From contig JAFWOY010000001.1 in NCBI GenBank assembly GCA_017509755.1, positions 62,001 to 126,000 on the forward strand: a stretch of 64,000 bases of DNA, written 5' to 3'. The notes under the pieces are model-generated. The model had not been told where the DNA came from and searched no databases. It worked only from the letters and a program-made list of their open reading frames with translations. Of the stretch, positions 9,051 through 18,544 are shown piece by piece; the stretch's first letter is position 1, and each line of letters begins with the position of its first letter. The DNA comes from Bacteroidales bacterium. Lineage in GTDB: Bacteria; Bacteroidota; Bacteroidia; Bacteroidales; UBA932. Position numbers and translations under genes: made by a program.

Positions 9051-10277
9051 CTACATCGTCTCGAAGACCTCGCGGATGATGCCGATCGCTTCACGGAGCT
9101 GTTCTTCGGTGATCACCAACGGCGGGGCGAAGCGGATGATATGACGGTGGGTCGGTTTGGCAAGCAGACCTTTCTCGGCCATCTTCAGGCAGATGTCCCA
9201 CGCTTCAATGCCATTCTGCGGTTCGGTGATGACGGCGTTGAGCAAGCCTTTGCCGCGGACGGACTTGAAGTACGGCGACTTGATCTTGGCGATCTCCGTG
9301 CGGAAGATCTCGCCCAGGTAAGCGGCTTTCTCGGTCAGATGTTCGTCGCGGATAACCTCGAGCGCAGCAACGGCGACTTTGGCAGCCAACGGGAAGCCAC
9401 CGAACGTCGAACCGTGTTCACCCGGTTTGATGGTCAGCATGATCTCATCGTCGGCCAGCACGGCAGAGATCGGGAGTACACCGCCGGAGAGCGCCTTGCC
9501 AATGGTAATCATGTCGGGACGGACGCCTTCGTGGTCGCAGGCGAACAGCTTGCCGGTACGTGCGATGCCCGTCTGGACTTCGTCGGCGACGAAGAGCACG
9601 TTGTGGGCATGGCAGAGGTCATAGCATTTCTTGATATAGCCATCGTCCGGCACATAGACGCCGGCTTCGCCCTGGATGGGCTCCACGATCATGGCGCAGA
9701 CCTTGTCGCCTTTCTCGTCGAGGACTTTCGCGAGGGATTCGGTGTCGTTGTACGGGATCTTGATGAAACCCGGGGTGAACGGTCCGTAGTTGTAGTAGCT
9801 GTCCGGATCGTTCGACATGGTGACGATGGTAATGGTACGGCCGTGGAAGTTGCCGTCGCAGACGATGATCAGCGCTTCGTTCTCGGGGATGCCTTTGACT
9901 ACATAACCCCAGCGGCGGGCCAGCTTCAGGGCGGTCTCGACCGCTTCCGCACCGGAGTTCATCGGCAGGAGCTTGTCGTAGCCGAAGAATTCGGTGGCGA
10001 ACTTCTCATAGGGACCGAGACAATCGTTGTAGAAAGCGCGCGAGGTCAGGCAGAGTTCCTGGGCCTGGTCGCACAGCGCCTTGACGATCTTCGGATGGCA
10101 GTGTCCCTGATTCACAGCCGAGTAGGCCGAGAGGAAGTCGAAATAGCGTTTGCCGTCGACATCCCAAACGAAAGCACCCTGTCCTTTGGCAAGGACGACA
10201 GGCAGCGGATGATAGTTATGAGCACCGTACCGATCTTCCAGATCGATGTACTTTTGGGCGTTGGGGGTAATAGTCAT
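9051..10277 (-). CDS. rocD: ornithine aminotransferase (class III PLP enzyme)
   Basis: 408 residues. Transfers the delta-amino group of ornithine to 2-oxoglutarate, giving glutamate semialdehyde. Hallmarks: [14 protein letters not shown] near the N terminus, [20 protein letters not shown] (cofactor phosphate binding), [14 protein letters not shown] with the conserved Asp, and [10 protein letters not shown] with the PLP-binding Lys. The start at 10277 gives the family's usual N terminus ([24 protein letters not shown] region); eight further in-frame residues upstream are possible. With the carbamoyltransferase and carbamate kinase on the other strand it forms a plausible arginine/citrulline-to-glutamate route. 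Confidence 0.93.
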   Translation of the reverse strand: MTITPNAQKYIDLEDRYGAHNYHPLPVVLAKGQGAFVWDVDGKRYFDFLSAYSAVNQGHCHPKIVKALCDQAQELCLTSRAFYNDCLGPYEKFATEFFGYDKLLPMNSGAEAVETALKLARRWGYVVKGIPENEALIIVCDGNFHGRTITIVTMSNDPDSYYNYGPFTPGFIKIPYNDTESLAKVLDEKGDKVCAMIVEPIQGEAGVYVPDDGYIKKCYDLCHAHNVLFVADEVQTGIARTGKLFACDHEGVRPDMITIGKALSGGVLPISAVLADDEIMLTIKPGEHGSTFGGFPLAAKVAVAALEVIRDEHLTEKAAYLGEIFRTEIAKIKSPYFKSVRGKGLLNAVITEPQNGIEAWDICLKMAEKGLLAKPTHRHIIRFAPPLVITEEQLREAIGIIREVFETM

Positions 10278-10322
10278 TGCTGTATGGTTTATAAATGTCA
10301 ATCGAATCTACAAAATTGCGAA

Positions 10323-11636
10323 TTATTTTTCAAGATAACGAATCTTTTTCCACGAAAATGTGAGATACAGCGAGCGTACCGCCTGATTCACGAAATAGGC
10401 GATATACAGGGCCTGCGCTCCGAAAAGCGGCGCGCAAAGGAAGAAAGAAACGAGGAACAGGCCGGCCGCCCAGATCATGCAAAGCATCAGCGGGCGCGCA
10501 GCCGTTGCACCGATGTAGATGCCGTCCCAGATGAAGGCCGCACAACTGAGCAGCGGCATGAGCAGAAGCCAGGGGAGGTAAGGACTGCTGGCTGCAATGA
10601 CTTCGGCGTTGTCGGTCAACAGGCCGATGACCGTCCGGGGAAAGACGGCATAGAGCGCGGTGAAAAGCAGGCCGATGACGGCGCCCCACAAAAACGTGTA
10701 TTGGACCGTCTGCCGCAGGGCCGGCCGGTTCTGCTCGCCGATGAACCGACCGGTCATCGCCTCGCCGGCGTAGGCGAACCCGTCCACGAAGTAGGAGAAA
10801 AGCATCAGCAGGCGCATGATGACAGAGCTGACAGCCAGTTCCACATCGCCGAAACGGGCGGCCAGGATGGTGAAACCCTCATAAACCACCAGCATCATCA
10901 GCGAACGCACGAAGAGCTGGCTGTTAATGGAGAAGAAACGTTTGAAGTACTTCCATTTCATGCTGTGGAGGATGGTCGTGGACTGCATCAGGTCGCGGTA
11001 GCGCCGGCGCATGAGCAGGATCGCCACCAGAAGCCCCGTCCATTGCGCGATCAGCGTACCGACGGCCACGCCGCCGATGCCCAGCGGCGTATAGAAGGAA
11101 AGCAGCCAGCTGGCCAGCATATTGACGAGATTGACCCAAAGGTCCGTGATCATCGGAAAGACTGTGTTTTGCATTCCGATGAACCAGCCCTTGAACACGA
11201 AGAGCGAAAGTGTGGCGGGCGCCGCCCAGATGCGGATGTAGAAATACCGGCGCGCCACCGCGCCCACTTCGGGCGAGCAGTGCACCAGACGCAACATCAG
11301 CTCGACGAATCCCCACTGGATGGCCAGCAGGAGCAGCGATACAGCCAAGGCCGTGGCGATGCCTTGGGAAAACGTGCCGATGGCGGCCTTCCAGTCGCTC
11401 CGGCCGTACGCCTGGGCTGTGATGCCGCCAGTGCCGACCCGCAGGAAGCCCATATTCCAATAGAGCAGGTCGAAGAGCATCGTGCCGATGGCGATGCCGC
11501 CCAAAAGCGCGGCGCCGCCCAGATGGCCGGCGACCGCCGTATCCACGAGACCCACCAGCGGCACCGTGATGTTGGCCAGGATGCTCGGCACGGCAAGGCG
11601 GACCACTTCCCGGTTGATGGGGTTCTTGAAAGCCAT
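10323..11636 (-). CDS. MATE-family efflux transporter
   Basis: 437 residues with about twelve hydrophobic segments in two similar halves, as in the MATE (DinF-like) family of cation-coupled exporters. The N terminus INREVVRLAVPSILANITVP and the segment LVGLVDTAVAGHLGGAALLG are characteristic. Start 11636 was chosen because the ATG overlaps the rsgA stop by one base (TGATG); longer in-frame starts would lie inside rsgA. It is cotranscribed behind rsgA. The substrate cannot be told; organic cations or DNA-damage-related products are handled by relatives. Confidence 0.9.
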   Translation of the reverse strand: MAFKNPINREVVRLAVPSILANITVPLVGLVDTAVAGHLGGAALLGGIAIGTMLFDLLYWNMGFLRVGTGGITAQAYGRSDWKAAIGTFSQGIATALAVSLLLLAIQWGFVELMLRLVHCSPEVGAVARRYFYIRIWAAPATLSLFVFKGWFIGMQNTVFPMITDLWVNLVNMLASWLLSFYTPLGIGGVAVGTLIAQWTGLLVAILLMRRRYRDLMQSTTILHSMKWKYFKRFFSINSQLFVRSLMMLVVYEGFTILAARFGDVELAVSSVIMRLLMLFSYFVDGFAYAGEAMTGRFIGEQNRPALRQTVQYTFLWGAVIGLLFTALYAVFPRTVIGLLTDNAEVIAASSPYLPWLLLMPLLSCAAFIWDGIYIGATAARPLMLCMIWAAGLFLVSFFLCAPLFGAQALYIAYFVNQAVRSLYLTFSWKKIRYLEK

Positions 11637-12553
11637 CAGCGGTATTTCTTTTCTTCTTCCAGCATGCCCAGATAGGAACTGTAGCGCTCCGGCGCGATGC
11701 GGCCTTCGTCCACGGCCTGCTTGACGGCACAACCCGGCTCGTGGGTATGGGTGCAGGGCTTGAAGCGGCAGTCGTCCATCACGCGCAGCATCTCCGGAAA
11801 ATACGTACTCAGTTCTTCCGTTTCGATGTCCACCAGCCCGAAGCCCCGGATACCCGGTGTATCGATCACATACCCGCCGCCGGAAAGCGGATGCATCTCA
11901 TAGAATGTCGTGGTATGCTTGCCCTGCAGGTGACTCAGGGAAATCTCGCCGATTTTCGGGTCGAGGGTCGGATCGAGTGCCTTCAGCAGGGAGGATTTGC
12001 CTACACCAGAGGCCCCTGAGAACAGCGTGAGTCCCTCGCGGCAGAGGGCGCGCACCTGCGGCAGCCCGGTACCCTGCATTGCAGAGATTTCCAGCACTTC
12101 ATAACCCGCCTGGCGGTAAAGCGCCTTGAAATCGGCCAAGGCATCCTGCAGTTCGGGCTCTGTGTAGAGATCCACTTTGTTGACCAGGATGACGGGACGG
12201 ATCCCGTAGGCTTCGCAGGTTACGAGGAAACGGTCCACGAACGCCAGTTTGGTCTCGGGCAGGATGATGGTGACGATCAGGAAGACACGGTCGAGATTGG
12301 CGGCGATGATGTGGCTTTCGCGGCTCAGGTTGGTCGAACGGCGGATCACATAATTCTTGCGGGGCAGGATCTTCGTAATCGTCCCGTCCTCAAATTCCAC
12401 GCGGTCGCCCACCGCGATGGGATTGGTAGCCTTGGAGCCGGCCAGCCGGAGTTTGCCGCGGATGACCGCGGGAAAGGGGGCCCATTCCGGCAGGCGGGAA
12501 AGCAGATAATGGCTTCCCGTATGCTTGACGACCGTGGCAATCCCTTTTTCCAT
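11636..12553 (-). CDS. rsgA: ribosome small-subunit-dependent GTPase A
   Basis: 305 residues, the usual length. A late 30S-assembly GTPase with circularly permuted G motifs: G4 NKVD, then the P-loop GASGVGKSSL, then G3 DTPG. An N-terminal OB-fold (AVGDRVEFEDGTI) precedes the GTPase domain, and a C-terminal zinc motif (CRFKPCTHTHEPGC) follows it. The start at 12553 gives the normal N terminus. A full -7 element at 12559-12566 ends 5 nt before the ATG, so the message may have almost no leader. The stop overlaps the MATE gene start by one base. Confidence 0.95.
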   Translation of the reverse strand: MEKGIATVVKHTGSHYLLSRLPEWAPFPAVIRGKLRLAGSKATNPIAVGDRVEFEDGTITKILPRKNYVIRRSTNLSRESHIIAANLDRVFLIVTIILPETKLAFVDRFLVTCEAYGIRPVILVNKVDLYTEPELQDALADFKALYRQAGYEVLEISAMQGTGLPQVRALCREGLTLFSGASGVGKSSLLKALDPTLDPKIGEISLSHLQGKHTTTFYEMHPLSGGGYVIDTPGIRGFGLVDIETEELSTYFPEMLRVMDDCRFKPCTHTHEPGCAVKQAVDEGRIAPERYSSYLGMLEEEKKYR

Positions 12554-12558
12554 GCCCG

Positions 12559-12566
12559 CAAAGATA
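12559..12566 (-). promoter_or_regulatory. -7 element for rsgA
   Basis: TATCTTTG on the minus strand, with only 5 bp between its last base and the rsgA ATG, predicting leaderless or nearly leaderless mRNA. Confidence 0.6.
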
Positions 12567-12606
12567 CAAAAGATTCGAACAAGCCGGGAATGACGCATTT
12601 ATTTCC

Positions 12607-12614
12607 TACCTTTG
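12607..12614 (+). promoter_or_regulatory. -7 element for polyprenyl synthase
   Basis: TACCTTTG, full match to TAnnTTTG, 20 bp before the ATG at 12635; divergent from the rsgA promoter 40 bp away. Confidence 0.6.
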
Positions 12615-12634
12615 TCGTAGAAAAAAACTGTGTC

Positions 12635-13612
12635 ATGTACACCCTCGAAGAGATCGACCGCATCCTGGAGAACTCCGCCCGGCTCCAGAACATCAGCCGC
12701 GAACCGGCTACCCTGTATGATCCGCTCGACTATATGATGTCGATCGGCGGGAAACGCATCCGTCCGAAACTGTGCCTGCTGAGCTACAACCTGCTCAGTG
12801 ACGATTTCCAGCGGCCCGTCATCTTCCCGGCGATGGCGCTTGAAGTCTTTCACGAGTTCACGCTCATCCACGACGACATCATGGACCGCTCCGACACACG
12901 CCGCGGCTGCCCCACCGTCTATAAGAAATGGAACGAAAACGTGGCGATCCTTTCGGGCGACGTGATGTCGATCCTCGCCTATAAATACCTGGCGTATGCA
13001 CCGCAAGCCGTGCTTCCGAAGGTACTCGACCTGTTTTCCACGACGGCCATGCAAGTCTGCGAGGGACAGCAGTATGACATGGATTACGAATCCCTGCCTT
13101 TCATCACTCGCGAGGATTACCTGGGGATGATCGGCCTCAAGACAGCCGTGCTGCTGGCTTGCTCGGCGAAGATGGGCGCCTTGATCGGCGGCGGCTCCAA
13201 GGAGATCTGCGACGCCTTGTACGAATTCGGCTATCAACTGGGCATCGCTTTCCAGATTACCGATGATTATCTCGATACCTTCGGCAACGAAAAGGTATTC
13301 GGCAAAAAGATCGGCGGCGACATCGTCAACAACAAGAAGACCTGGCTGCTGGTCGAATGCTTCCGCCGTGCGACCGGGGAGCAGAAATGCCAGCTGGAAA
13401 AATTGCTGCAGCTCGGTGAAGACCAGCGGGAAGAGAAAGTCGAAGCCGTCCGCGACCTGTATGGAGTACTCGGTGTCAAAGAGGCGGCGGCTTCCGAAAT
13501 CCTGTCCTACCACAAAAAAGCGATGGATGCCCTTGCCACGACCGGCCTTCCGGCCGACCGGACCCAATACCTTGCCCAATTTGCCGAAGAAATCATCCAT
13601 CGTGAAAAATAA
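12635..13612 (+). CDS. polyprenyl (isoprenoid) diphosphate synthase
   Basis: 325 residues. Condenses isopentenyl diphosphate onto allylic diphosphates. Both aspartate-rich motifs are present: HDDIMDRSDTRRG (first Asp pair at 80-81) and QITDDYLDTFG near residue 210, plus GGKRIRP at about 38-44. Phe75 lies five residues before the first motif, a position that influences chain length, but I cannot assign the product (geranylgeranyl or longer) from this alone. Start 12635 is the first ATG after the promoter. It overlaps the following U32 peptidase gene if the GTG start there is right. Confidence 0.9.
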   Translation: MYTLEEIDRILENSARLQNISREPATLYDPLDYMMSIGGKRIRPKLCLLSYNLLSDDFQRPVIFPAMALEVFHEFTLIHDDIMDRSDTRRGCPTVYKKWNENVAILSGDVMSILAYKYLAYAPQAVLPKVLDLFSTTAMQVCEGQQYDMDYESLPFITREDYLGMIGLKTAVLLACSAKMGALIGGGSKEICDALYEFGYQLGIAFQITDDYLDTFGNEKVFGKKIGGDIVNNKKTWLLVECFRRATGEQKCQLEKLLQLGEDQREEKVEAVRDLYGVLGVKEAAASEILSYHKKAMDALATTGLPADRTQYLAQFAEEIIHREK

Positions 13613-14837
13613 CAAGCTGGAGATCATGGCCCCCGCAGGCAATTTCGAATGCCTGCAGGCCGCCATCCAAGGCGGTGCCGACTCCGTGTATTTCGGCATC
13701 GGCCACCTCAACATGCGTTCGCACTCCGCCAACAATTTCGCACCGGAAGACCTCCAGGCGGTATGCGATATCTGCCGGAAAAACGGACTCCGCAGCTACC
13801 TGACGCTCAACATAACCCTCTACGACGAAGACCTTGGACCGATGCGGGAGGCGCTGCAGGCGGCCCGGGAAGCGGGCGTGAGCGCCGTGATCGCTTCGGA
13901 CATCGCGGCTATCACGGAAGCGCGGCGGCTCGGCCTGGAAGTACATATCTCCACGCAACTGAGCGTCTCGAACAGCGAAGCGCTCCATTACTACAGCCAG
14001 TTTGCCGATGTGGTGGTCCTGGCCCGTGAACTCAATCTCCATCAGGTGAAGGCCATCAGCGAAACGGTGGCACGCGAAAGAATCTGCGGACCCGCTGGCC
14101 GGCCGCTCCAGATCGAGATGTTCTGCCACGGTGCGCTCTGCATGGCCATTTCGGGAAAATGCTATCTTTCGCTCCATGAATACGGGGCCTCGGCCAACCG
14201 CGGCAGCTGCTACCAGGTCTGCCGGCATCCGTACGAAGTCACCGACCTGCAGACCGGCTCGCAGCTGTTGATCGACAACCAGTACATCATGTCACCCAAG
14301 GACCTTTGTACCATCGAGTTCCTCGACAAGATGGCCGATGCGGGCGCCTCGGTTTTCAAGATCGAAGGCCGCGCGCGCAGCAGCGAATACGTCAAGACGG
14401 TCACGCGGGCCTACCGCGAGGCAGCCGACGCCATCGAGGCCGGCACCTTCTCTCCGGAACTGGGTTCTGCACTCAAGGAACGGCTCGCCACGGTGTTCAA
14501 CCGGGGATTCTGGGACGGCTACTACCAGGGAGCCCGGCTGGGCGAATGGAGCCAGGTCTATGGCAACCAGGCCACCCGGACGAAAGTCTATCTGGGTCGG
14601 GTGACGGATTACTATGCCCGGCTGGGGGTTGCGGAGATCCAGATGGAAACAGGCTCTTTCCGCGTTGGCGACCCGCTCCTCATCTGCGGACCGACCACCG
14701 GTGTGGTCGAAGTCGCGCCTTCCGAAATCCGGCTGGACGACCAGCACATACTGGAAGAGGCCGCCAAAGGCGACCTCTGTTCCATCCCCGTCCCCGAAAA
14801 AGTCCGTCGGGGCGACAAGGTATTCCTATTTCGCTAA
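13602..14837 (+). CDS. U32-family peptidase/hydroxylase-type protein
   Basis: 411 residues from a GTG at 13602 (VKNNKLEIMAPAGNFE), which restores the family's first beta strand (usually KxELLAPAGN). Starting at the later ATG 13626 would cut it off. The U32 signature is present around residues 165-200 (EMFCHGALCMAISGKCYLSL with the following RGSCYQVCR cysteines). Members once called collagenase-like act in tRNA/rRNA 5-hydroxylation or ubiquinone hydroxylation and may bind Fe-S through these cysteines, so a proteolytic role should not be assumed. The start overlaps the polyprenyl synthase end by 11 bp; the 3' end overlaps the convergent S41 protease gene by 12 bp. Confidence 0.88.
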   Translation: MKNNKLEIMAPAGNFECLQAAIQGGADSVYFGIGHLNMRSHSANNFAPEDLQAVCDICRKNGLRSYLTLNITLYDEDLGPMREALQAAREAGVSAVIASDIAAITEARRLGLEVHISTQLSVSNSEALHYYSQFADVVVLARELNLHQVKAISETVARERICGPAGRPLQIEMFCHGALCMAISGKCYLSLHEYGASANRGSCYQVCRHPYEVTDLQTGSQLLIDNQYIMSPKDLCTIEFLDKMADAGASVFKIEGRARSSEYVKTVTRAYREAADAIEAGTFSPELGSALKERLATVFNRGFWDGYYQGARLGEWSQVYGNQATRTKVYLGRVTDYYARLGVAEIQMETGSFRVGDPLLICGPTTGVVEVAPSEIRLDDQHILEEAAKGDLCSIPVPEKVRRGDKVFLFR

Positions 14838-16406
14838 CCACTTGTCCACCGCCTCGCGCAGCTGTTCGTCGTAACGGAGCGCGATAGGGACGGATGCGCG
14901 GTTGAAGTAGTAGCAAGTGACGATTTCCTGCTCGACCAGGGGCAGGATTTCTGCTTTCTTGGCGCGGAGGATATCGGCCTTTTCCATATTGACCTTCTTC
15001 TGCAGCGCCTCGATCTCCACCTTGAAATTGTCATACAGGTCTTCCGCCTTGGCGGCCTCGACAAGCCGGTCAAGCGCTGTCTGGGCGGCACTCCGGGCAT
15101 CGAATTCCTGGGTGGCGGCGTATTGCACGAATTCTTCGTATTCGGCATCCGTCAAGTGGAAATCACGGTCGATGGCCGCATGCTTGGTGAAGTACTCGAT
15201 GGCGTAGGAGCCGAGGATGTCGTAATAGACCAGGGACACAGTCGGCCGGCTGAACGGGTGGCCTTCCACCTCGATGTCGGGCGCGATGCCGCCATTGGCG
15301 TCTTTATCCAGGGTTCCATCTTCGTGCCGGTTGCTGTAGTCGATGGCCTGGACGCAGCGGCCGCTCGGCGTATAGTACTTGGCGGTGGTGAGTTTCAGCT
15401 GGGTGTTATAAGGCATCGGACGGATCGACTGGATCAGGCCTTTGCCGAAAGAACGGGTACCGGCAATCGTGGCGCGGCCCAGATCCTGCAGAGCCCCGGC
15501 CGTGATCTCCGATGCGGAAGCAGAGTTGCCATTGACCATCACGAGCAACGGAAGCAAGGTATCCACCGGCGCCGAAGATGTCCGGTATTCGCGGTTCAAT
15601 TCGGAAACGCGCCCCTTGGACGAAACCACAAGCGTTCCCTTGGGCACGAAGAGCGAAACGATTTCGATGGCCTCGTCCATCACGCCGCCGCCATTGTCGC
15701 GCAGGTCGATGACCAGCCGTTTGGCGCCCGCCTCTTTCAACTTGAGCACCTGCTCCTTGAATTCTTCGGAAAGCTTGGCCGTGAAACCCGTCAGCTGGAT
15801 ATAACCGATGTCGTCGCGGTAAATACCGGCATAGGTGATGTCGGACACATGGATCCGTTCGCGGGTCACGACCACGTCAACGGTATCTTTCGTGCGGCCT
15901 TTGACTACCTTGAACCGTACGTCCGTGCCCGGCTGGCCTTTCATCCGGCCGGAACTCTGTTCGGAGGTTTCGTCATAGACCGGCACACCGTCAATCTCGA
16001 TGATCGTATCGCCCGGCAAGAGGCCGTACTTCGCAGCCGGGGAATTCTCATAGGGTTCGATAATCCTTACGCCTTCGCCCGGTGCTTTGCGGATGAGCGC
16101 ACCCACACCGCCGTAATTGCCGGTCGTCAGCAGTTCGAAATCCTCTCCCTCCTCTTCGGAAATATAGACCGTATAGGGATCCAGCGTGGCGAGCATCGCC
16201 CGTACGCCTGCGATGATCATCTTGTCGAAATCGACCGTATCGACATACGACTGCGCCACTTCCCGCAGGACAGCATACTCCCGTTCCAGGCTCTGCCCCA
16301 ATTTGAAATCCTGACTCTGAGCGCGCGTCGGAACCGGTGCGACTCCCAGCAGCAGCACGAACGCTGCCGCCATCCATTTCATCTTTCTTTTCATCGGTAT
16401 GTTCAT
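14826..16406 (-). CDS. S41-family C-terminal processing peptidase
   Basis: 526 residues, exported (signal peptide ending PVPTRAQ). A PDZ domain at about 90-185 (PAAKYGLLPGDTIIEIDGVP) is followed by the S41 catalytic domain. The nucleophile Ser lies in VNGNSASASEI and the general-base Lys in GTRSFGKGLIQ. Such CtpA-type enzymes trim periplasmic proteins. Two starts are possible: 16406 (MNIPMKRK) and 16394 (MKRKMKW). The upstream one is given, but the second has a more usual signal peptide. A minus-strand -7 element lies at 16415-16422. The 3' end overlaps the convergent U32 gene. Confidence 0.92.
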   Translation of the reverse strand: MNIPMKRKMKWMAAAFVLLLGVAPVPTRAQSQDFKLGQSLEREYAVLREVAQSYVDTVDFDKMIIAGVRAMLATLDPYTVYISEEEGEDFELLTTGNYGGVGALIRKAPGEGVRIIEPYENSPAAKYGLLPGDTIIEIDGVPVYDETSEQSSGRMKGQPGTDVRFKVVKGRTKDTVDVVVTRERIHVSDITYAGIYRDDIGYIQLTGFTAKLSEEFKEQVLKLKEAGAKRLVIDLRDNGGGVMDEAIEIVSLFVPKGTLVVSSKGRVSELNREYRTSSAPVDTLLPLLVMVNGNSASASEITAGALQDLGRATIAGTRSFGKGLIQSIRPMPYNTQLKLTTAKYYTPSGRCVQAIDYSNRHEDGTLDKDANGGIAPDIEVEGHPFSRPTVSLVYYDILGSYAIEYFTKHAAIDRDFHLTDAEYEEFVQYAATQEFDARSAAQTALDRLVEAAKAEDLYDNFKVEIEALQKKVNMEKADILRAKKAEILPLVEQEIVTCYYFNRASVPIALRYDEQLREAVDKWLAK

Positions 16407-16414
16407 ATAACTTA

Positions 16415-16422
16415 CAAAAGTA
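16415..16422 (-). promoter_or_regulatory. -7 element for the S41 protease
   Basis: TACTTTTG on the minus strand, full consensus, 8 bp before the first possible ATG. Confidence 0.55.
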
Positions 16423-16435
16423 GCAATTTTCTCCG

Positions 16436-16443
16436 TATCTTTG
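16436..16443 (+). promoter_or_regulatory. -7 element for rdgB-recO
   Basis: TATCTTTG, full consensus, 22 bp before the rdgB ATG; divergent from the S41 protease promoter. Confidence 0.6.
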
Positions 16444-16465
16444 GTTTTTCAAAGCAAGCCTCTCC

Positions 16466-17056
16466 ATGGATCTCATTTTTGCCTCCAACAATCCCCATAA
16501 ACAGGAAGAAGCCCAATCCATTCTCGGACCTTCTTTCCATGTGCTTACACCCGCTGCGCTCGGTCTGCCCGGCGACCTGCCGGAAACCTGCGACACCCTG
16601 CGCGGAAACTCCATCCAGAAAGCCTGTGCCGTCTGGAACTGCTTCCAGCAGGCCTGTTTTGCCGACGATACCGGCTTGGAAATCGATGCACTCGGCGGTG
16701 CACCAGGTGTCCATACCGCCCGCTACGCCGGCGAAGACAAGGATCCGGCGGCCAACCGGCGCCGGGTGCTGGCTGAACTCGAAGGGCTTCCCTTCGAAGC
16801 ACGCACGGCCCGTTTCCGCTGCGTCGTCTCGCTCATCGAAGACGGCAATCTCACGGTCTTTGAAGGAACTTGCGAAGGCCACATCGCCATGCAGGAAAGC
16901 GAAGGGGTCCAAGGATTCGGCTATGATTCAATTTTTGTTCCAATCGGCCTCGACGTGACGCTCGCCGAGATTTCGATTGAAGAAAAGAACGCACTTTCCC
17001 ATCGCGGAAAGGCCATGCGGATGCTGCAATGCCATCTCCGGGAACATCACGGATAG
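16466..17056 (+). CDS. rdgB: non-canonical purine NTP pyrophosphatase
   Basis: 196 residues, the normal size for the Ham1/RdgB family. Hydrolyses dITP, ITP and XTP to monophosphates, keeping deaminated purines out of nucleic acids. The N terminus FASNNPHKQEEAQSILG is the substrate-binding SNNxxK motif. CFADDTGLEIDALGG holds the metal-binding/catalytic acidic residues, and GFGYDSIFVPIG and LSHRGKAM complete the family signature. First gene of a two-gene unit with recO, which starts inside its 3' end. Confidence 0.95.
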   Translation: MDLIFASNNPHKQEEAQSILGPSFHVLTPAALGLPGDLPETCDTLRGNSIQKACAVWNCFQQACFADDTGLEIDALGGAPGVHTARYAGEDKDPAANRRRVLAELEGLPFEARTARFRCVVSLIEDGNLTVFEGTCEGHIAMQESEGVQGFGYDSIFVPIGLDVTLAEISIEEKNALSHRGKAMRMLQCHLREHHG

Positions 17057-17694
17057 TCGTCCTTCACCTGACAAAATATTCCGACCACGCCCTGATCCTC
17101 CACACGGTCGATGCGGTGGCGGGACGGTGCAGCTATCTGGTACGCGGCATCAAGCGGGGCAATGCCGTGGCCGCTTTCCATCCGCTCAGTTTGCTCGACA
17201 TCGTCAGCAGCGCCTCCCCTAAAAGTTCTCTCGCCTATCTGCGCGAATGGGAGCCGGTCCGTCCGCTCCATGCCATCCGGAGCGACCGGGCCAAGAGTTC
17301 CGTCGCCATGTTCCTGAGCGAAGTGCTCTATCGCAGCTTCACCAACGAATTGTCCGACCCGCAGTTTTTTGACTGGCTTTGCGAAGCGGTCTGTGCACTG
17401 GAGACCGCCGAAGGCAGCATCGCCAATTTCCACCTGTGGTTTCTGGTCAGTTATGCGGTGCAGATGGGCTTCATGCCCGGTGAGGACATCGAGCCCTCCG
17501 GCCTCTTCGCGCCCGATGAAGCCGCTTTGTTCCAACAGGTCCTGCACAGCGCTTTCGAAGAAACACTCGCCATCCCGCTGTCAGCCAGCCAGCGGCAATC
17601 CTTCTCCCGCAAGATGCTGCAATACCTTTCCTGGCACCTGGGCACGACCATCGATGCCCGCAGCCTCGACGTGCTCCACGCAGTGCTTACTTGA
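17029..17694 (+). CDS. recO: DNA repair protein RecO
   Basis: 221 residues, slightly short for RecO. The N-terminal OB fold (IVVLHLTKYSDHALILHTVD, then YLVRGIKRG) and helical C-terminal part fit the recombination mediator that loads RecA with RecR. I see no zinc-finger cysteines, which are also missing in many Bacteroidetes RecO proteins. The start at 17029 lies 28 bp inside rdgB, so the genes are probably translationally coupled. The end overlaps the convergent phosphodiester glycosidase gene by 8 bp. Confidence 0.85.
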   Translation: MPSPGTSRIVVLHLTKYSDHALILHTVDAVAGRCSYLVRGIKRGNAVAAFHPLSLLDIVSSASPKSSLAYLREWEPVRPLHAIRSDRAKSSVAMFLSEVLYRSFTNELSDPQFFDWLCEAVCALETAEGSIANFHLWFLVSYAVQMGFMPGEDIEPSGLFAPDEAALFQQVLHSAFEETLAIPLSASQRQSFSRKMLQYLSWHLGTTIDARSLDVLHAVLT

Positions 17695-18544
17695 CACAGA
17701 TGATGTTGGCGACGACCCGCTCGCCGGCGGGGTCGAACCGTTTGTTGTCGGACGGATGATTGACCACTTCGCCGCGGACAACCATCGTCGTGGAGCCGCC
17801 GCCGTCCAGATTGACGGCGTCGCGGCAGCCCAGTGCGGCCATGACTTCTTGTAATTCGAGCATCGAGAGCCCGGTGGCCTGCTCATTGCGGCCGTCGGCA
17901 ACAACCAGCAGGACGGTGCCGTCCGCCCGGCGGCCGACCGCCGTACGGGGATGCCGGGTCTTGTTGAAATTGTCGGCCACCACCGGTTCTAGTTCCCCGC
18001 CGACCAAAAGCAGCGGACCCGTCGTCACGATGTCTTCCGCTGCGATGTATTTCTCCCATGTACGCAGGTCATCGGCCTTGAGCACATACAGGCCGCCCCG
18101 CCAAGTGGCAACCGCCGCTGTCTGCCGCGTACTGCGCCCGCTTCCCGGATTCTCATACGAATCCAAAGCATTCGGCGCCAACGCCACCCCGTCAACCCGC
18201 AGGTAATTGACCGATCCATACGGTGCCCGCATATTGAAGAACGAACCGTTGACCGCCGCGACAGCACCCTGGCGCGCCGCCAGGTCCGTCGTCTTCGCCA
18301 GCGTTTTGTCGTCAGCCGGCACGATGTCAAAATGCGCCCCCGGCGCCACCTCCAGCACACAGAGATACTGGTTCGCCCCGAACAGGCTGCCTTCAAAAGC
18401 AGCCTGCCGCAGGATGATCCCTTCGGCAACCTGTTCCTGCTGCCAGGCACCTGCCGACAGTAAAGACGTCTCCTGCGCCCGCGCGGGAACGAAGAGGAGG
18501 ATAGCTGCAATCAGACTGATAAGATTATTCTTCAACGAGTTCAT
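17687..18544 (-). CDS. phosphodiester glycosidase (NAGPA-domain) exported protein
   Basis: 285 residues with signal peptide (LISLIAAILLFVPARAQ). The C-terminal half has the DUF2233/NAGPA hallmark AVNLDGGGSTTMVV and the earlier AVNGSFFN motif. The family is named for the human enzyme uncovering mannose 6-phosphate; bacterial members are exported and their substrates are mostly unknown, likely sugar-phosphodiester or exopolysaccharide links. The ATG at 18544 lies 20 bp inside the rnr 3' end, so it is the second gene of an rnr transcript. A longer start at 18565 is possible but spoils the signal peptide. Confidence 0.88.
   Translation of the reverse strand: MNSLKNNLISLIAAILLFVPARAQETSLLSAGAWQQEQVAEGIILRQAAFEGSLFGANQYLCVLEVAPGAHFDIVPADDKTLAKTTDLAARQGAVAAVNGSFFNMRAPYGSVNYLRVDGVALAPNALDSYENPGSGRSTRQTAAVATWRGGLYVLKADDLRTWEKYIAAEDIVTTGPLLLVGGELEPVVADNFNKTRHPRTAVGRRADGTVLLVVADGRNEQATGLSMLELQEVMAALGCRDAVNLDGGGSTTMVVRGEVVNHPSDNKRFDPAGERVVANIICVK

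Noticed and set aside
9141..11675. An 844-codon plus-strand open frame across rocD and the MATE gene.
   Set aside because: It crosses two well-supported genes on the other strand, and its translation is low-complexity Arg/His/Gln-rich without domains.
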